NCBI GenBank assembly: GCA_015075585.1
Contig: JABTUB010000001.1
Span: 124,001 to 188,000 of the forward strand
Source of the DNA: Chloracidobacterium sp.
GTDB taxonomy: Bacteria; Acidobacteriota; Blastocatellia; Pyrinomonadales; Pyrinomonadaceae
DNA: 64,000 bases
Direction: 5' to 3'
The notes beneath the pieces are model-generated. The model was not told the origin of the DNA. It searched no databases and saw only the letters and a program-made list of their open reading frames with translations. This document shows, one piece after another, positions 33,610 through 41,547 of this stretch. Within the stretch, counting starts at the first letter, position 1. Every line of letters starts with the position of its first letter. The position numbers and the translations under genes are program-made.

Positions 33610-34004
33610 ACTACCTTCTCGACACCCACACATTGATCTGGGCTCTCACCCATACGAAGAGACTACCGGCGAAAACGAAATTGGTGCTTGAGGACGCGAG
33701 AAATATGTCGCATGTCAGCGCCGTCACTTTTTGGGAGATGGCGATCAAGATTCGAAGCGGTAGGCTTGAACCGATCGGTGACTGGGAATCGCCGATCCCT
33801 TATGTCGAGATGCTTGGCTTTCGTACTATTCCACTCTTGCCGGAAGAAGCGGTAACCTCAAAGGACCTTACGGAAAACACGCATTTAGACCCGTTCGATC
33901 GGATGTTGATCTGGCAGGCGATCAGCCGAGGCCTTGTGCTTATCAGCGGAGACCGCGAGTTCGAACGGTTCAAACCCGACGGCCTGCGACTGCTTTGGGA
34001 CTGA
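33606..34004 (+). CDS. VapC-type PIN-domain toxin
   Basis: A 132-aa PIN nuclease. The conserved acidic residues are visible: Asp6 in LLDTHTLIWAL, the Glu of SAVTFWEMAIKIRSGRL, and the Asp in THLDPFDRMLIWQAISRGLVLISGD. This wording is typical of the VapC branch paired with Phd-like antitoxins. It would cut RNA when released from the antitoxin. It is translationally coupled to the antitoxin and ends the accessory island; the next gene is a convergent MBL hydrolase. Confidence 0.92.
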   Translation: MNYLLDTHTLIWALTHTKRLPAKTKLVLEDARNMSHVSAVTFWEMAIKIRSGRLEPIGDWESPIPYVEMLGFRTIPLLPEEAVTSKDLTENTHLDPFDRMLIWQAISRGLVLISGDREFERFKPDGLRLLWD

Positions 34005-34058
34005 GTACTGCACCGTTCCCGCTCATTTGGGCGGCGGTACTTTTTCGGGTGTTTCGGC

Positions 34059-34826
34059 TTAGGTGTCGGACACGGTCAGGCCGTCCACTGCGAATTGCAC
34101 ATTATCCGGCAGGAGGCGCGAGTCGCGTTCGTAGAGGATGTCGTGATTGAGGTGTGTGAGGAATGCTCGTTTCGGCTTTAGCTCTTCGATGACGGCCAGT
34201 GCCTCATCCAAGCAAAGGTGTGTCGAATGCGGCTTTACACGCACGCAGTCAAGTACAAAAACGTCGAGGCCGCGAAGTGCGTCCATCGATTCGGGCGGAA
34301 TGACCTTAAGGTCGGTGGCGTATGCGAAGTCGTTGAAGCGATAGGCGATGACAGGCAGCTTACCGTGAATGACCTCGATCGGGGTTATTTCGAGATCACT
34401 GCCGATCGAGAAAGCTGCTCTCGGATGAACCGTGTGCGGGATCAGCCGCGGCAGCCCGCCGCCGAAGTGCGAAGGCTCGAAAACATACTGAAAGATGCGC
34501 CGCAGGTCGGCCCACGCCGTCTCGTTGGCAAAGATCGGCATCGCGCCAAACTTGAAATTGAGCGGCCTAATATCGTCAAGCCCAAAGACGTGATCGACAT
34601 GGCAATGCGTGATCAGAACGGCGTCGAGATGGCGTATATTTGCCCGCAGTGCCTGCTGACGAAAGTCTGAAGAGGTATCGACAAGGATCTTTTTGTCGCG
34701 ATGTTCGACGAGTATCGAGACACGCAGCCGCTTATCACGCGGGTCATTTGACATACAGGTCTCGCAGTCGCAGGCGATCGTCGGGACGCCTGTCGATGTG
34801 CCTGTTCCTAGAAATGTGAACTTCAT
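34059..34826 (-). CDS. MBL-fold metallohydrolase (PhnP-like)
   Basis: A 255-aa metallo-beta-lactamase-fold enzyme. The metal-binding motif is H74-C-H-V-D-H79 in ITHCHVDHVFG; the N-terminus FLGTGTSTGVPTIACDCETCMSNDPRDKR holds the Cys cluster seen in PhnP-like phosphodiesterases; later ligands are in YATDLKVIPPE and THLNHD. The PhnP group hydrolyses cyclic ribose phosphates, but members with this wording are also found without phosphonate genes, as here. It precedes nothing on its transcript except open space; DUF1844 lies 46 bp upstream on the same strand. Confidence 0.88.
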   Translation of the reverse strand: MKFTFLGTGTSTGVPTIACDCETCMSNDPRDKRLRVSILVEHRDKKILVDTSSDFRQQALRANIRHLDAVLITHCHVDHVFGLDDIRPLNFKFGAMPIFANETAWADLRRIFQYVFEPSHFGGGLPRLIPHTVHPRAAFSIGSDLEITPIEVIHGKLPVIAYRFNDFAYATDLKVIPPESMDALRGLDVFVLDCVRVKPHSTHLCLDEALAVIEELKPKRAFLTHLNHDILYERDSRLLPDNVQFAVDGLTVSDT

Positions 34827-34871
34827 AGAGACCCGCCGGCCTAACGCCGCATTTCACAGCGTGATCGTACG

Positions 34872-35465
34872 CTACTTTTTGCCAAGGATCTCATCGCTCG
34901 AAAATCGCTTTGCCGCCTGTGTTTTCAGTTTCTCTTCCGTCGCTTTTACGAGATGGACGTACTGCATACGCAGGTCCGCTAACAGGCCTTCTATCAAGCG
35001 GGCCTCCTGCGGATGAAGATTGCCCTTTGTCTTGTCGCGGATCATGCCGAGTACGTCGAGCCAATATTTGCCGGTGTCAAGATCGACTGCCGCACGGCCC
35101 GTTGACGGATGCGGCATCGCACCGAGCGAGATCGCAGCGTTACTGGCAAGTGTTGACAGGAAATTAACAAAGCTCGCGGGATCATCCGCACCGGGAATGT
35201 CAGCCTCGTCCGCACGCCCCTCTTCGTCAAATTCGAATGCATCGACCGTGGGCGGCGGAACCTCTTCCGCAGCTTGCGGTTCAGTATTTTCCGAACTCGA
35301 AGGCGCAGGATGTACGTCAGCGGCCTCATTCGTTTCTTCTTCTTCACGCTTCGGCGGTGGTTCGTCAAGCACCACACCTTCGCGGATGGTGCCGTCAGGA
35401 TTGAATTTTCGCCGATCGGCGACCTTGAATTGAACCTCTTCGTCCTTTTCGTCTTTCTCGTCCAT
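34872..35465 (-). CDS. DUF1844 domain protein
   Basis: A 197-aa protein. The first 100 residues are charged and rich in Glu, Pro and Ala, likely disordered. The C-terminal part (from about residue 105) is the DUF1844 helical domain: FVNFLSTLASNAAISLGAMPHP, then AVDLDTGKYWLDVLGMIRDKTKGNLHPQEARLIEGLLADLRMQYV. The function of this domain is unknown. It is probably in one transcript with the MBL hydrolase. Confidence 0.88.
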   Translation of the reverse strand: MDEKDEKDEEVQFKVADRRKFNPDGTIREGVVLDEPPPKREEEETNEAADVHPAPSSSENTEPQAAEEVPPPTVDAFEFDEEGRADEADIPGADDPASFVNFLSTLASNAAISLGAMPHPSTGRAAVDLDTGKYWLDVLGMIRDKTKGNLHPQEARLIEGLLADLRMQYVHLVKATEEKLKTQAAKRFSSDEILGKK

Positions 35466-35545
35466 AGTAGTTATATGTAGTCTATCACCCTCGCGAAACT
35501 ACTTGCTATACTGCCAACGCGGTCGCCGCTTGGTAAACTTGAGAA

Positions 35546-36349
35546 ATGTCGAAAAGTTTTGATGAATTGATCGCCGTGATGTCCCGATTGCGTGCTCCGG
35601 GCGGCTGCCCGTGGGATCGTGAGCAGACATACGGTTCGCTTGCCCAATACCTGATCGAGGAAACTTACGAGACCTTTGATGCGATACACGAGGCCGAAGA
35701 AACCGGCGAAACGGCTTCGCTGAAAGAAGAACTCGGCGACCTTTTGCTGCAAGTCGTATTTCACGCAACCATCGGCAAGGAACGGGGCGATTTTGACATC
35801 GATGACATTGCCGCCGGAATAACACAAAAGCTCGTGCTGCGGCATCCGCACGTTTTTGCCGACGGCAAGCTGGAGAGGGCACAGGACGTCGTCGATAATT
35901 GGGACAAGCTTAAGGCCGACGAGCGTGCCGCAACGGGCAAGAAGGCGAAGCCGCGTAACTCGATACTGGACGAAGTGCCTGTGCATTTCCCCGCATTACT
36001 CGAAGCCGTAAAGGTTTCAAAGAAGGCCGCAAAGGCAGGTTTTGATTGGAAGGATACCTCGGATATTTTTGAGAAATTCGACGAGGAACTTGCAGAACTC
36101 CGCGACGCTGTGACCCGTGGTGATGCCGAGAACGCCGCCGAAGAGGTCGGTGATCTTTTGTTCGTTATCGTCAACCTCGCTCGGCGGCTCGATGTCGAAC
36201 CTGAAACGGCACTCAAACGAACGAACAGGAAGTTCCGGCGGCGCTTTGCCGCGATCGAGGCTGAATTAAAATCGGCGGGCAAGACGTTCGACGACGTATC
36301 GCTTGAAGAAATGGATGCGATGTGGGACCGCGCAAAGGCCGCCGAGTGA
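35546..36349 (+). CDS. mazG: Nucleoside triphosphate pyrophosphohydrolase MazG
   Basis: A 267-aa protein with two MazG domains. The first has the metal-binding pattern LRAPGGCPWDREQTYGSLAQYLIEETYETFDAI and KEELGDLLLQVVFHA (E-E-x2-E and E-x2-D); the second is KFDEELAELRDAVTRGDAENAAEEVGDLLFVIVNLARRL. MazG hydrolyses NTPs to NMPs plus pyrophosphate and is linked to nucleotide-pool cleaning. The sequence order fits the Escherichia-type enzyme. It is alone on its transcript and divergent from DUF1844. Confidence 0.95.
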   Translation: MSKSFDELIAVMSRLRAPGGCPWDREQTYGSLAQYLIEETYETFDAIHEAEETGETASLKEELGDLLLQVVFHATIGKERGDFDIDDIAAGITQKLVLRHPHVFADGKLERAQDVVDNWDKLKADERAATGKKAKPRNSILDEVPVHFPALLEAVKVSKKAAKAGFDWKDTSDIFEKFDEELAELRDAVTRGDAENAAEEVGDLLFVIVNLARRLDVEPETALKRTNRKFRRRFAAIEAELKSAGKTFDDVSLEEMDAMWDRAKAAE

Positions 36350-36539
36350 ACTTTGCCATGTTCGACCTGCAGCGTTTTGATCTTTCTGATGGCCTCGTTT
36401 GATCGATCCCGTTAGCGCGGAGTAACCTCAGCTCGCTTTACAGAGCAGCGTCGAATGCCAATGTTTATTACGGTGCGTGATGATGTTCAAGCCGCATAAC
36501 AAGCACGACTCGCGGATCGACGTCTCCCTCATTTTCCGT

Positions 36540-36567
36540 TTGACAAAGTCGAGAGAACAGATATAAA
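36540..36567 (+). promoter_or_regulatory. Sigma-70 promoter for the FecR-like gene
   Basis: TTGACA (36540-36545), a 16-bp spacer and TATAAA (36562-36567) lie about 35 bp before the ATG; a GAGG ribosome binding site is at 36596-36599. This is the best promoter match I saw in the window. The rest of the gap 36350-36539 shows nothing clear. Confidence 0.7.
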
Positions 36568-36603
36568 GTGTTTGCTGTTAAAAATCTAACTTAGCGAGGT
36601 TTC

Positions 36604-37260
36604 ATGAAAATGCATCAACTTAGGGGTAATTGGCTTCGCCATATTACGGTCTTGGGATTATTATTCTCCCTTTTTGTCGGGTCTTCGACTTTTGTCCTCG
36701 CTGGTGCTCCTACTGCGGCGCTCTCGGGCGAAGTAACAGTTAGCGGAACCGGCATTGGAAATTCACAGGCAGTCTTCATGCTGAATGGTGAAAAAGCCAT
36801 TAGCGGCCGTACCTTTATCGGTTCGGGAACGATCGCCACTTTGGAGAGCGGCGCAACGATCGACCTTGGCCGCTTGGGTATGATCAGCTTGCTTCCGAAT
36901 TCGGCCGTTTCGCTTAGCCTTTCGGATAACGCCATCAACGGCGAGCTTCTTGCGGGCAACATTCGTGTGATGAACAACGAAGGCGTCGCCGTCAAGATAA
37001 ATTCTCGCGACAATGTCGTTACTAGCGATCCTGCGTCAGCAGCGGATTTTACTGTTGATGTTACAAACGGAAAAACAAGTGCTGAGTCGGCGGCCGGTAA
37101 CGTTATGATCAACGGCCAAAAGGCTGACGACACGGACAACGATAGGAAAAGGCGTCGTGCAGCGTGGATATGGGGCGGTATTATCGCTGCTGCGGTTGCA
37201 ACTGTCATCATTATCTGGGCAGTTAATCGCGATGACGATGTTGCAAGCCCGAGTCGATAA
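36604..37260 (+). CDS. FecR-like secreted/membrane protein
   Basis: A 218-aa protein. It starts with a long signal peptide (hydrophobic core about residues 15-33, ending ..FVLAGAPTAA). Residues about 40-160 form a beta-rich domain with FecR-like features (VFMLNGEKAISGRTFIGSGTIATLESGATIDLG, then LLPNSAVSLSL and NGELLAGNIRVMN). A single transmembrane helix (IWGGIIAAAVATVIIIWAV) follows a basic DRKRRRAAW stretch near the C-terminus. No sigma factor or FecA-like receptor is nearby, so the family's usual signalling role is not supported by context. A strong promoter and a terminator make it a single-gene transcript. Confidence 0.65.
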   Translation: MKMHQLRGNWLRHITVLGLLFSLFVGSSTFVLAGAPTAALSGEVTVSGTGIGNSQAVFMLNGEKAISGRTFIGSGTIATLESGATIDLGRLGMISLLPNSAVSLSLSDNAINGELLAGNIRVMNNEGVAVKINSRDNVVTSDPASAADFTVDVTNGKTSAESAAGNVMINGQKADDTDNDRKRRRAAWIWGGIIAAAVATVIIIWAVNRDDDVASPSR

Positions 37261-37288
37261 TTTATCTGGTCTTTACTTGAAACGAACG

Positions 37289-37318
37289 AGAGGCTGTCTG
37301 CAATGGCGGCCTCTTTTT
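37289..37318 (+). terminator. Rho-independent terminator after the FecR-like gene
   Basis: Stem AGAGGC/GCCTCT (37289-37294 and 37309-37314) with a 14-nt loop, followed directly by a run of five Ts (37314-37318). It is 28 bp after the stop codon. Confidence 0.75.
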
Positions 37319-37413
37319 CATTTTGGACGTTGAGTTCGGGCAGCAAGGCAGATCGAATTGCTGAATTATGCGGCGAAGGAAGCGACGCCACAAATGAGCT
37401 GCGTGTTATCGGC

Positions 37414-37737
37414 CTATGCAAAAAGCTCGGCAAGGATACTGAGCACGGCGGTTTGCGTTTCGGCATCGAGTTCGCCGACCTTTTTCACAAGGCTTTTTCG
37501 GTCAACCGTCTGTATCTGATCCAGCACGATCATACGCTCGGCATTGAGTACCTCGACCCGAACACGTGTCGGATAGGGCGTATTTGATGAGGTTACGGGG
37601 GCGATAATGACGCTTGAAAGCCGGCGGTTCATCTCGTCCGGCGAGATCACGACGCACAGGCGCGTGTTCCGAGCCTCACGGCCGGGAACCGCATCCAGAT
37701 CAAGCAAATGGACGTCGAATCGCTTTACCACTTCCAT
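37414..37737 (-). CDS. mazF: MazF/PemK-type endoribonuclease toxin
   Basis: A 107-aa toxin. It opens with FDVHLLDLDAVPGREARNTRLCVVISPDEMN, the MazF pattern in which G-x-E and R-P-x-hhhS supply the RNA-cutting site (here the Pro is replaced: RNTRLCVVIS). VIIAPVTSSNTPYPTRVRVE and MIVLDQIQTVDRKSLVKKVG are the other family motifs. It would cleave single-stranded RNA. The gene overlaps the 3' end of the antitoxin gene by 13 bp. Confidence 0.93.
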   Translation of the reverse strand: MEVVKRFDVHLLDLDAVPGREARNTRLCVVISPDEMNRRLSSVIIAPVTSSNTPYPTRVRVEVLNAERMIVLDQIQTVDRKSLVKKVGELDAETQTAVLSILAELFA

Positions 37738-37973
37738 CCTTTCGTCTCAAAGTCAGTAGCACCGGCGGTAAAAAGCACCTCGTCGTCATCGTTCTCAGCC
37801 ATCCGTGCGAACTCGGCGTCCCATCCGTCACGCGGCTGTCGCGAAGGCTTTATCAGGATCCCGTCAGCCGTGCGGATAAGCTCAACCTCGCCTGATATGC
37901 GGGTTTCTTCGAGCAGCACTTTCGGAATGCGGATGCCCTGCGAATTACCGATCTGGATGATCTGTGTCTTCAT
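37725..37973 (-). CDS. mazE: MazE-type antitoxin (AbrB-like)
   Basis: An 82-aa antitoxin. TQIIQIGNSQGIRIPKVLLEETRISGEVELIRTADGILIKPSR is the AbrB/SpoVT DNA-binding domain typical of MazE. The acidic tail (AENDDDEVLFTAGATDFETKGWKW) is the toxin-binding part. It precedes mazF and is probably autoregulated. serS lies 33 bp upstream on the same strand, so read-through from serS is possible. Confidence 0.93.
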   Translation of the reverse strand: MKTQIIQIGNSQGIRIPKVLLEETRISGEVELIRTADGILIKPSRQPRDGWDAEFARMAENDDDEVLFTAGATDFETKGWKW

Positions 37974-38006
37974 CGTTTCAATCGTAATGTCGGCAGCAAG
38001 CCGGCG

Positions 38007-39290
38007 TCAACCGATCTTTGTCATACCGTTCATATAGGGAACGAGGATGTCGGGGACCGTGATCGAGCCGTCTGCCTGCTGATAATTCTCCAGCACGGCG
38101 ATCCATGTGCGGCCGACGGCCAAACCGCTTCCGTTGAGCGTATGTACGAACTCAGGTTTCGCATCGCCGCTGCGGCGAAACCGCGTATTCATACGCCGAG
38201 CCTGAAAGTCGCCGCAGTTGGAGCAGCTCGATATCTCGCGGTACGTTCTTTGGCTCGGCAGCCAAACCTCGATGTCGTACGTCTTGCGTGCCCCGAAGCC
38301 CATATCACCCGTTGACAGAACCACCGTCCTGTAAGGCAGCCCAAGCAGATCGAGGATATGTTCGGCATTAGCGGTAAGCCTTTCGTGCTCTTGTTCGGAG
38401 TTTTCGGGCATACAGAGCTTTACAAGCTCGACCTTTTCGAACTGATGCTGGCGTATCAGCCCGCGTGTGTCGCGGCCGTAACTGCCCGCTTCGCTGCGAA
38501 AGCACGGCGTGTATGCGACGAAATATTTCGGCAGTGCCGAAGCATCAAGTATCTCGCCAGCGTGATAGTTAGTTACGGGCACTTCCGCGGTCGGTATAAG
38601 CGCAAAGCCGCGATCGTCCTTTATGTGAAAGAGATCTTCTTCAAATTTCGGGAGCTGATTGGTGCCGAAAAGTGCCTGCCGGTTTACGAGGAACGGCGGC
38701 AGCGTCTCGACATAATTGTTCTTTCCCGTGTGGATATCCAGCATGAAATTGACCAAAGCGCGCTCGAGCCTTGCTCCGGCACCGGTCAGTATCGCGAAAC
38801 GCGAGCCTGCGATCTTTACCGCGCGTTCAAAATCGAGAATGCCGAGAGCCTCGCCGAGATCGACATGATCCTTCGGTTCGAAGTCGAAAATGGGCGGTTC
38901 ACCGATGCGGCGTATCTCCTTATTCGCCGTTTCATCAGCGCCGACAGGGACGTCGTCAGCAGGAATGTTCGGCAGGCCTGCAAGCAGCTCGTGCATCGCG
39001 GCATCGGCCTCGTCACGGAGCTTTTCAAGCTCGGCCTGCTTTTCTTTGAGTCCGGCGACCTCGCTCTTTTTCGCTTCCGCGGCGGCCGTGTCGCCTGTCT
39101 GCATCAACGCACCGATCTCTTTGCTCGCAGCATTTCTAAGCTGATTCGTGCGGTCGGCTTCGCCGATAACGCGGCGGCGTTCGGCATCCAGTTCGGTGAA
39201 TCGATCGAGCGCATCCGCGGGAAAATTGCGATTTCGGAGCGCCGAACGTACGCTGTCGATATTCTCTCTGACAAAATTGAGGTCTAACAT
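38007..39290 (-). CDS. serS: Seryl-tRNA synthetase
   Basis: A 427-aa class II synthetase. The N-terminal tRNA-binding coiled coil spans about residues 30-105. The class II core has motif 2 ([30 protein letters not shown]) and motif 3 ([19 protein letters not shown]), and the [20 protein letters not shown] segment typical of SerRS. It ends in a [11 protein letters not shown] tail that looks like the usual P-x-Y-x-G-G-x-x-x-I C-terminus. The start ATG is followed by [14 protein letters not shown], the standard opening. The mazEF pair follows downstream. Confidence 0.97.
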   Translation of the reverse strand: MLDLNFVRENIDSVRSALRNRNFPADALDRFTELDAERRRVIGEADRTNQLRNAASKEIGALMQTGDTAAAEAKKSEVAGLKEKQAELEKLRDEADAAMHELLAGLPNIPADDVPVGADETANKEIRRIGEPPIFDFEPKDHVDLGEALGILDFERAVKIAGSRFAILTGAGARLERALVNFMLDIHTGKNNYVETLPPFLVNRQALFGTNQLPKFEEDLFHIKDDRGFALIPTAEVPVTNYHAGEILDASALPKYFVAYTPCFRSEAGSYGRDTRGLIRQHQFEKVELVKLCMPENSEQEHERLTANAEHILDLLGLPYRTVVLSTGDMGFGARKTYDIEVWLPSQRTYREISSCSNCGDFQARRMNTRFRRSGDAKPEFVHTLNGSGLAVGRTWIAVLENYQQADGSITVPDILVPYMNGMTKIG

Positions 39291-39412
39291 ACTAAACTGC
39301 TTATCTTCGTTCGATCAAGCCCATCTTTTCCTAACTTGGTCGGCGCGACATTTTGCCCTAAAATCAAGGTCTTGTTGCGCTGTTAAGACTCATCGAATTT
39401 AACAAAGTTGAT

Positions 39413-40288
39413 ATGACAAATAAAATTCGTAAGGCCGTTTTCCCTGCAGCGGGACTTGGCACCCGCTTTCTTCCGGCGACAAAAGCCTCGCCGAAGGAAA
39501 TGCTGCCGCTCGTTGATAAGCCATTGATCCAATATGCGGTAGAAGAAGCTGTCACATCAGGCATTGAATCGATCCTGATCATCACAGGCCGCGACAAGAG
39601 CGCGATCGAGAATCACTTCGACATCTCATTCGAACTTGAACAATTGCTCAAAGAAAAGGGCAAGACAGCCATGTTCGACCAAGTGCGGGCGGTCTCCGAC
39701 ATAGCAAAGATAAGCTACACTCGGCAGAAACAAGCACTCGGCCTCGGGCATGCGATACAGCAGGCAGGTGATTTTGTCGGCGACGAGCCGTTCGCGGTGC
39801 TGCTTGCTGATGACCTTGTCGATGCAGAGGTGCCCGCACTTCGTCAAATGATGGATGTTTATGAGCGCTTTCATGCACCGGTTATTGCGACGATGCAGGT
39901 CGAGGGTGAGGCGATCTCGCGCTTCGGCGTAATTGACGCGGATGAGGTAGAGCCGAACATCTTTCGTATAAAGGATATGGTCGAGAAACCGCGTTTTGAG
40001 GACGCGCCGTCCGACCTTGCGATCATCGGCCGCTATATTTTTACACCTGATATCTTTGCCGCTATTGAGGATACACAGCCCGGAGCGGGCGGCGAGATCC
40101 AGATAACCGATGCGATGCGGATATTGCTCAGATCGCGGCCGATGTATGCCGTAAAGCTTGACGGCAAGCGGCACGATGCCGGAGATAAGATGGGCTTTTT
40201 GATCGCAACGGTCGAATATGCGCTCAAGCGCGACGACCTCGGCGAAGGTTTTCGCGAATACCTAAAAGGCCTCGATCTCGATCAATGA
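39413..40288 (+). CDS. galU: UTP-glucose-1-phosphate uridylyltransferase
   Basis: A 291-aa nucleotidyltransferase. KAVFPAAGLGTRFLPATKASPKEMLPLVDKPLIQYAVEEA is the GalU nucleotide-binding and activator signature; QKQALGLGHAIQQA, FAVLLADDLVD and VEKPRFEDAPSDLAIIGRYIF are the further motifs. It makes UDP-glucose for glycans and cell-wall sugars. It is divergent from serS and is followed by ribB on the same strand, 119 bp away. Confidence 0.95.
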   Translation: MTNKIRKAVFPAAGLGTRFLPATKASPKEMLPLVDKPLIQYAVEEAVTSGIESILIITGRDKSAIENHFDISFELEQLLKEKGKTAMFDQVRAVSDIAKISYTRQKQALGLGHAIQQAGDFVGDEPFAVLLADDLVDAEVPALRQMMDVYERFHAPVIATMQVEGEAISRFGVIDADEVEPNIFRIKDMVEKPRFEDAPSDLAIIGRYIFTPDIFAAIEDTQPGAGGEIQITDAMRILLRSRPMYAVKLDGKRHDAGDKMGFLIATVEYALKRDDLGEGFREYLKGLDLDQ

Positions 40289-40407
40289 TGCCGTACAGCA
40301 GAAAGGAGCCGCCGGTACAGCATTTAGTGGCTTATTTTCAAGGGTTTCGATAAGATTTAGGCAAGGCACTGACGCGCCGGCATTTGCCGTGTTCGAAAGC
40401 AAAAAAT

Positions 40408-41535
40408 ATGTCCCTTGACCCCATCGAAGCGGCCGTTCAAGACATCCGTGACGGCAAGATGATCATCATTGTCGATGATGAAGATCGCGAGAACGAGGGC
40501 GACCTTGTTTGCGCGGCCGAGAAGGTAACGCCGGATATCATCAACTTCATGGCCGTACACGGCCGCGGCCTCATCTGCCTGCCGCTTACCGAGGAACGCT
40601 GCGACGAGTTGCAGCTGACGGCTCAAACTTCCGAGAATACATCGAGCATGGGGACGGCGTTCACAGTCTCGATCGAGGCGCGCGAGGGTGTTACGACGGG
40701 CATCTCGGCCGCTGACCGTGCCAAGACCATACTTACGGCCGTTGATCCCGCATCAAAGCCGAGCGATCTGGCGCGTCCGGGCCATGTTTTCCCGCTGCGG
40801 GCAAAGCGCGGCGGTGTCCTCGTGCGCGTCGGCCAAACCGAAGCGAGCGTAGATATTGCACGCATCGCGGGTCTCAAGCCTGCGGCCGTTATTTGCGAGA
40901 TAATGAATGATGACGGCACGATGGCCCGAATGCCGCAGTTGACCGCATTTGCGGAAAAGCACGGCCTCAAGATCATATCGGTCGCCGACCTTGTAAAATA
41001 CCGCATCTCGAAAGAGACGCTGGTTCGCCGCCTTATTGAAGCCGATCTGCCGTCCGATCACGGCACATGGCGAACCATACTTTACGAGAACGTGATGAAC
41101 GGCGAGATCCACGCAGTTTTTATCATGGGCGACATTTCCGATGCAACGGTGCCGATACTCGTCCGCGTCCAAACCGAGAACGTTACGTTCGCAATGTTCG
41201 GTTCAAAGATCGGCGAGGCGGGAAATGCCATGCAGGCCGCTTTTCGAGAGATAGAAAAGGAGGGCCGCGGCGTCATCCTTTATCTGCGGCAGCGTGAGAA
41301 CAACCTCGACCTTGTGCACCAACTTCGCACCTATAAGGTTATGCAGGAAAAGGGCGTTGACCTTGCGACAGCACGAAAAGAGACCGGTTACGGCAAACAT
41401 CACGACATCGGCATCGGTGCTCAGATACTTAAAGACCTCGGCATACAAAAGATCAGGCTTCTTACGAACCGTCCGCCGAAAGGACATGCTGTGGACGCGT
41501 TCGGTTTTGAGATCGTCGGAACGGTTAACGTTTGA
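40408..41535 (+). CDS. ribB: 3,4-dihydroxy-2-butanone-4-phosphate synthase fused to a degenerate GTP cyclohydrolase II domain (RibB-RibX type)
   Basis: A 375-aa protein. Residues 1-200 are a RibB domain with the acidic loop [10 protein letters not shown] (23-32), the [11 protein letters not shown] motif and GTMARMPQL; it makes the four-carbon unit of riboflavin from ribulose-5-phosphate. The segment that reads GHTEA in Escherichia coli is GQTEA here; I recall such Gln variants elsewhere. Residues 205-375 align with GTP cyclohydrolase II, but the zinc cysteines are gone: HSEC becomes QTEN (255-258), RCDCG becomes IGEAG (268-272), and RQEGRGIGL becomes RQRENNLDL. This half should not open GTP. 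A separate ribA is expected. No FMN riboswitch is visible in the 119-bp leader. Confidence 0.9.
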   Translation: MSLDPIEAAVQDIRDGKMIIIVDDEDRENEGDLVCAAEKVTPDIINFMAVHGRGLICLPLTEERCDELQLTAQTSENTSSMGTAFTVSIEAREGVTTGISAADRAKTILTAVDPASKPSDLARPGHVFPLRAKRGGVLVRVGQTEASVDIARIAGLKPAAVICEIMNDDGTMARMPQLTAFAEKHGLKIISVADLVKYRISKETLVRRLIEADLPSDHGTWRTILYENVMNGEIHAVFIMGDISDATVPILVRVQTENVTFAMFGSKIGEAGNAMQAAFREIEKEGRGVILYLRQRENNLDLVHQLRTYKVMQEKGVDLATARKETGYGKHHDIGIGAQILKDLGIQKIRLLTNRPPKGHAVDAFGFEIVGTVNV

Positions 41536-41547
41536 CCCGCACAATTG

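Noticed and set aside
40289..40407. Possible FMN riboswitch before ribB
   Set aside because: The leader is only 119 bp and I saw none of the conserved FMN-element blocks.
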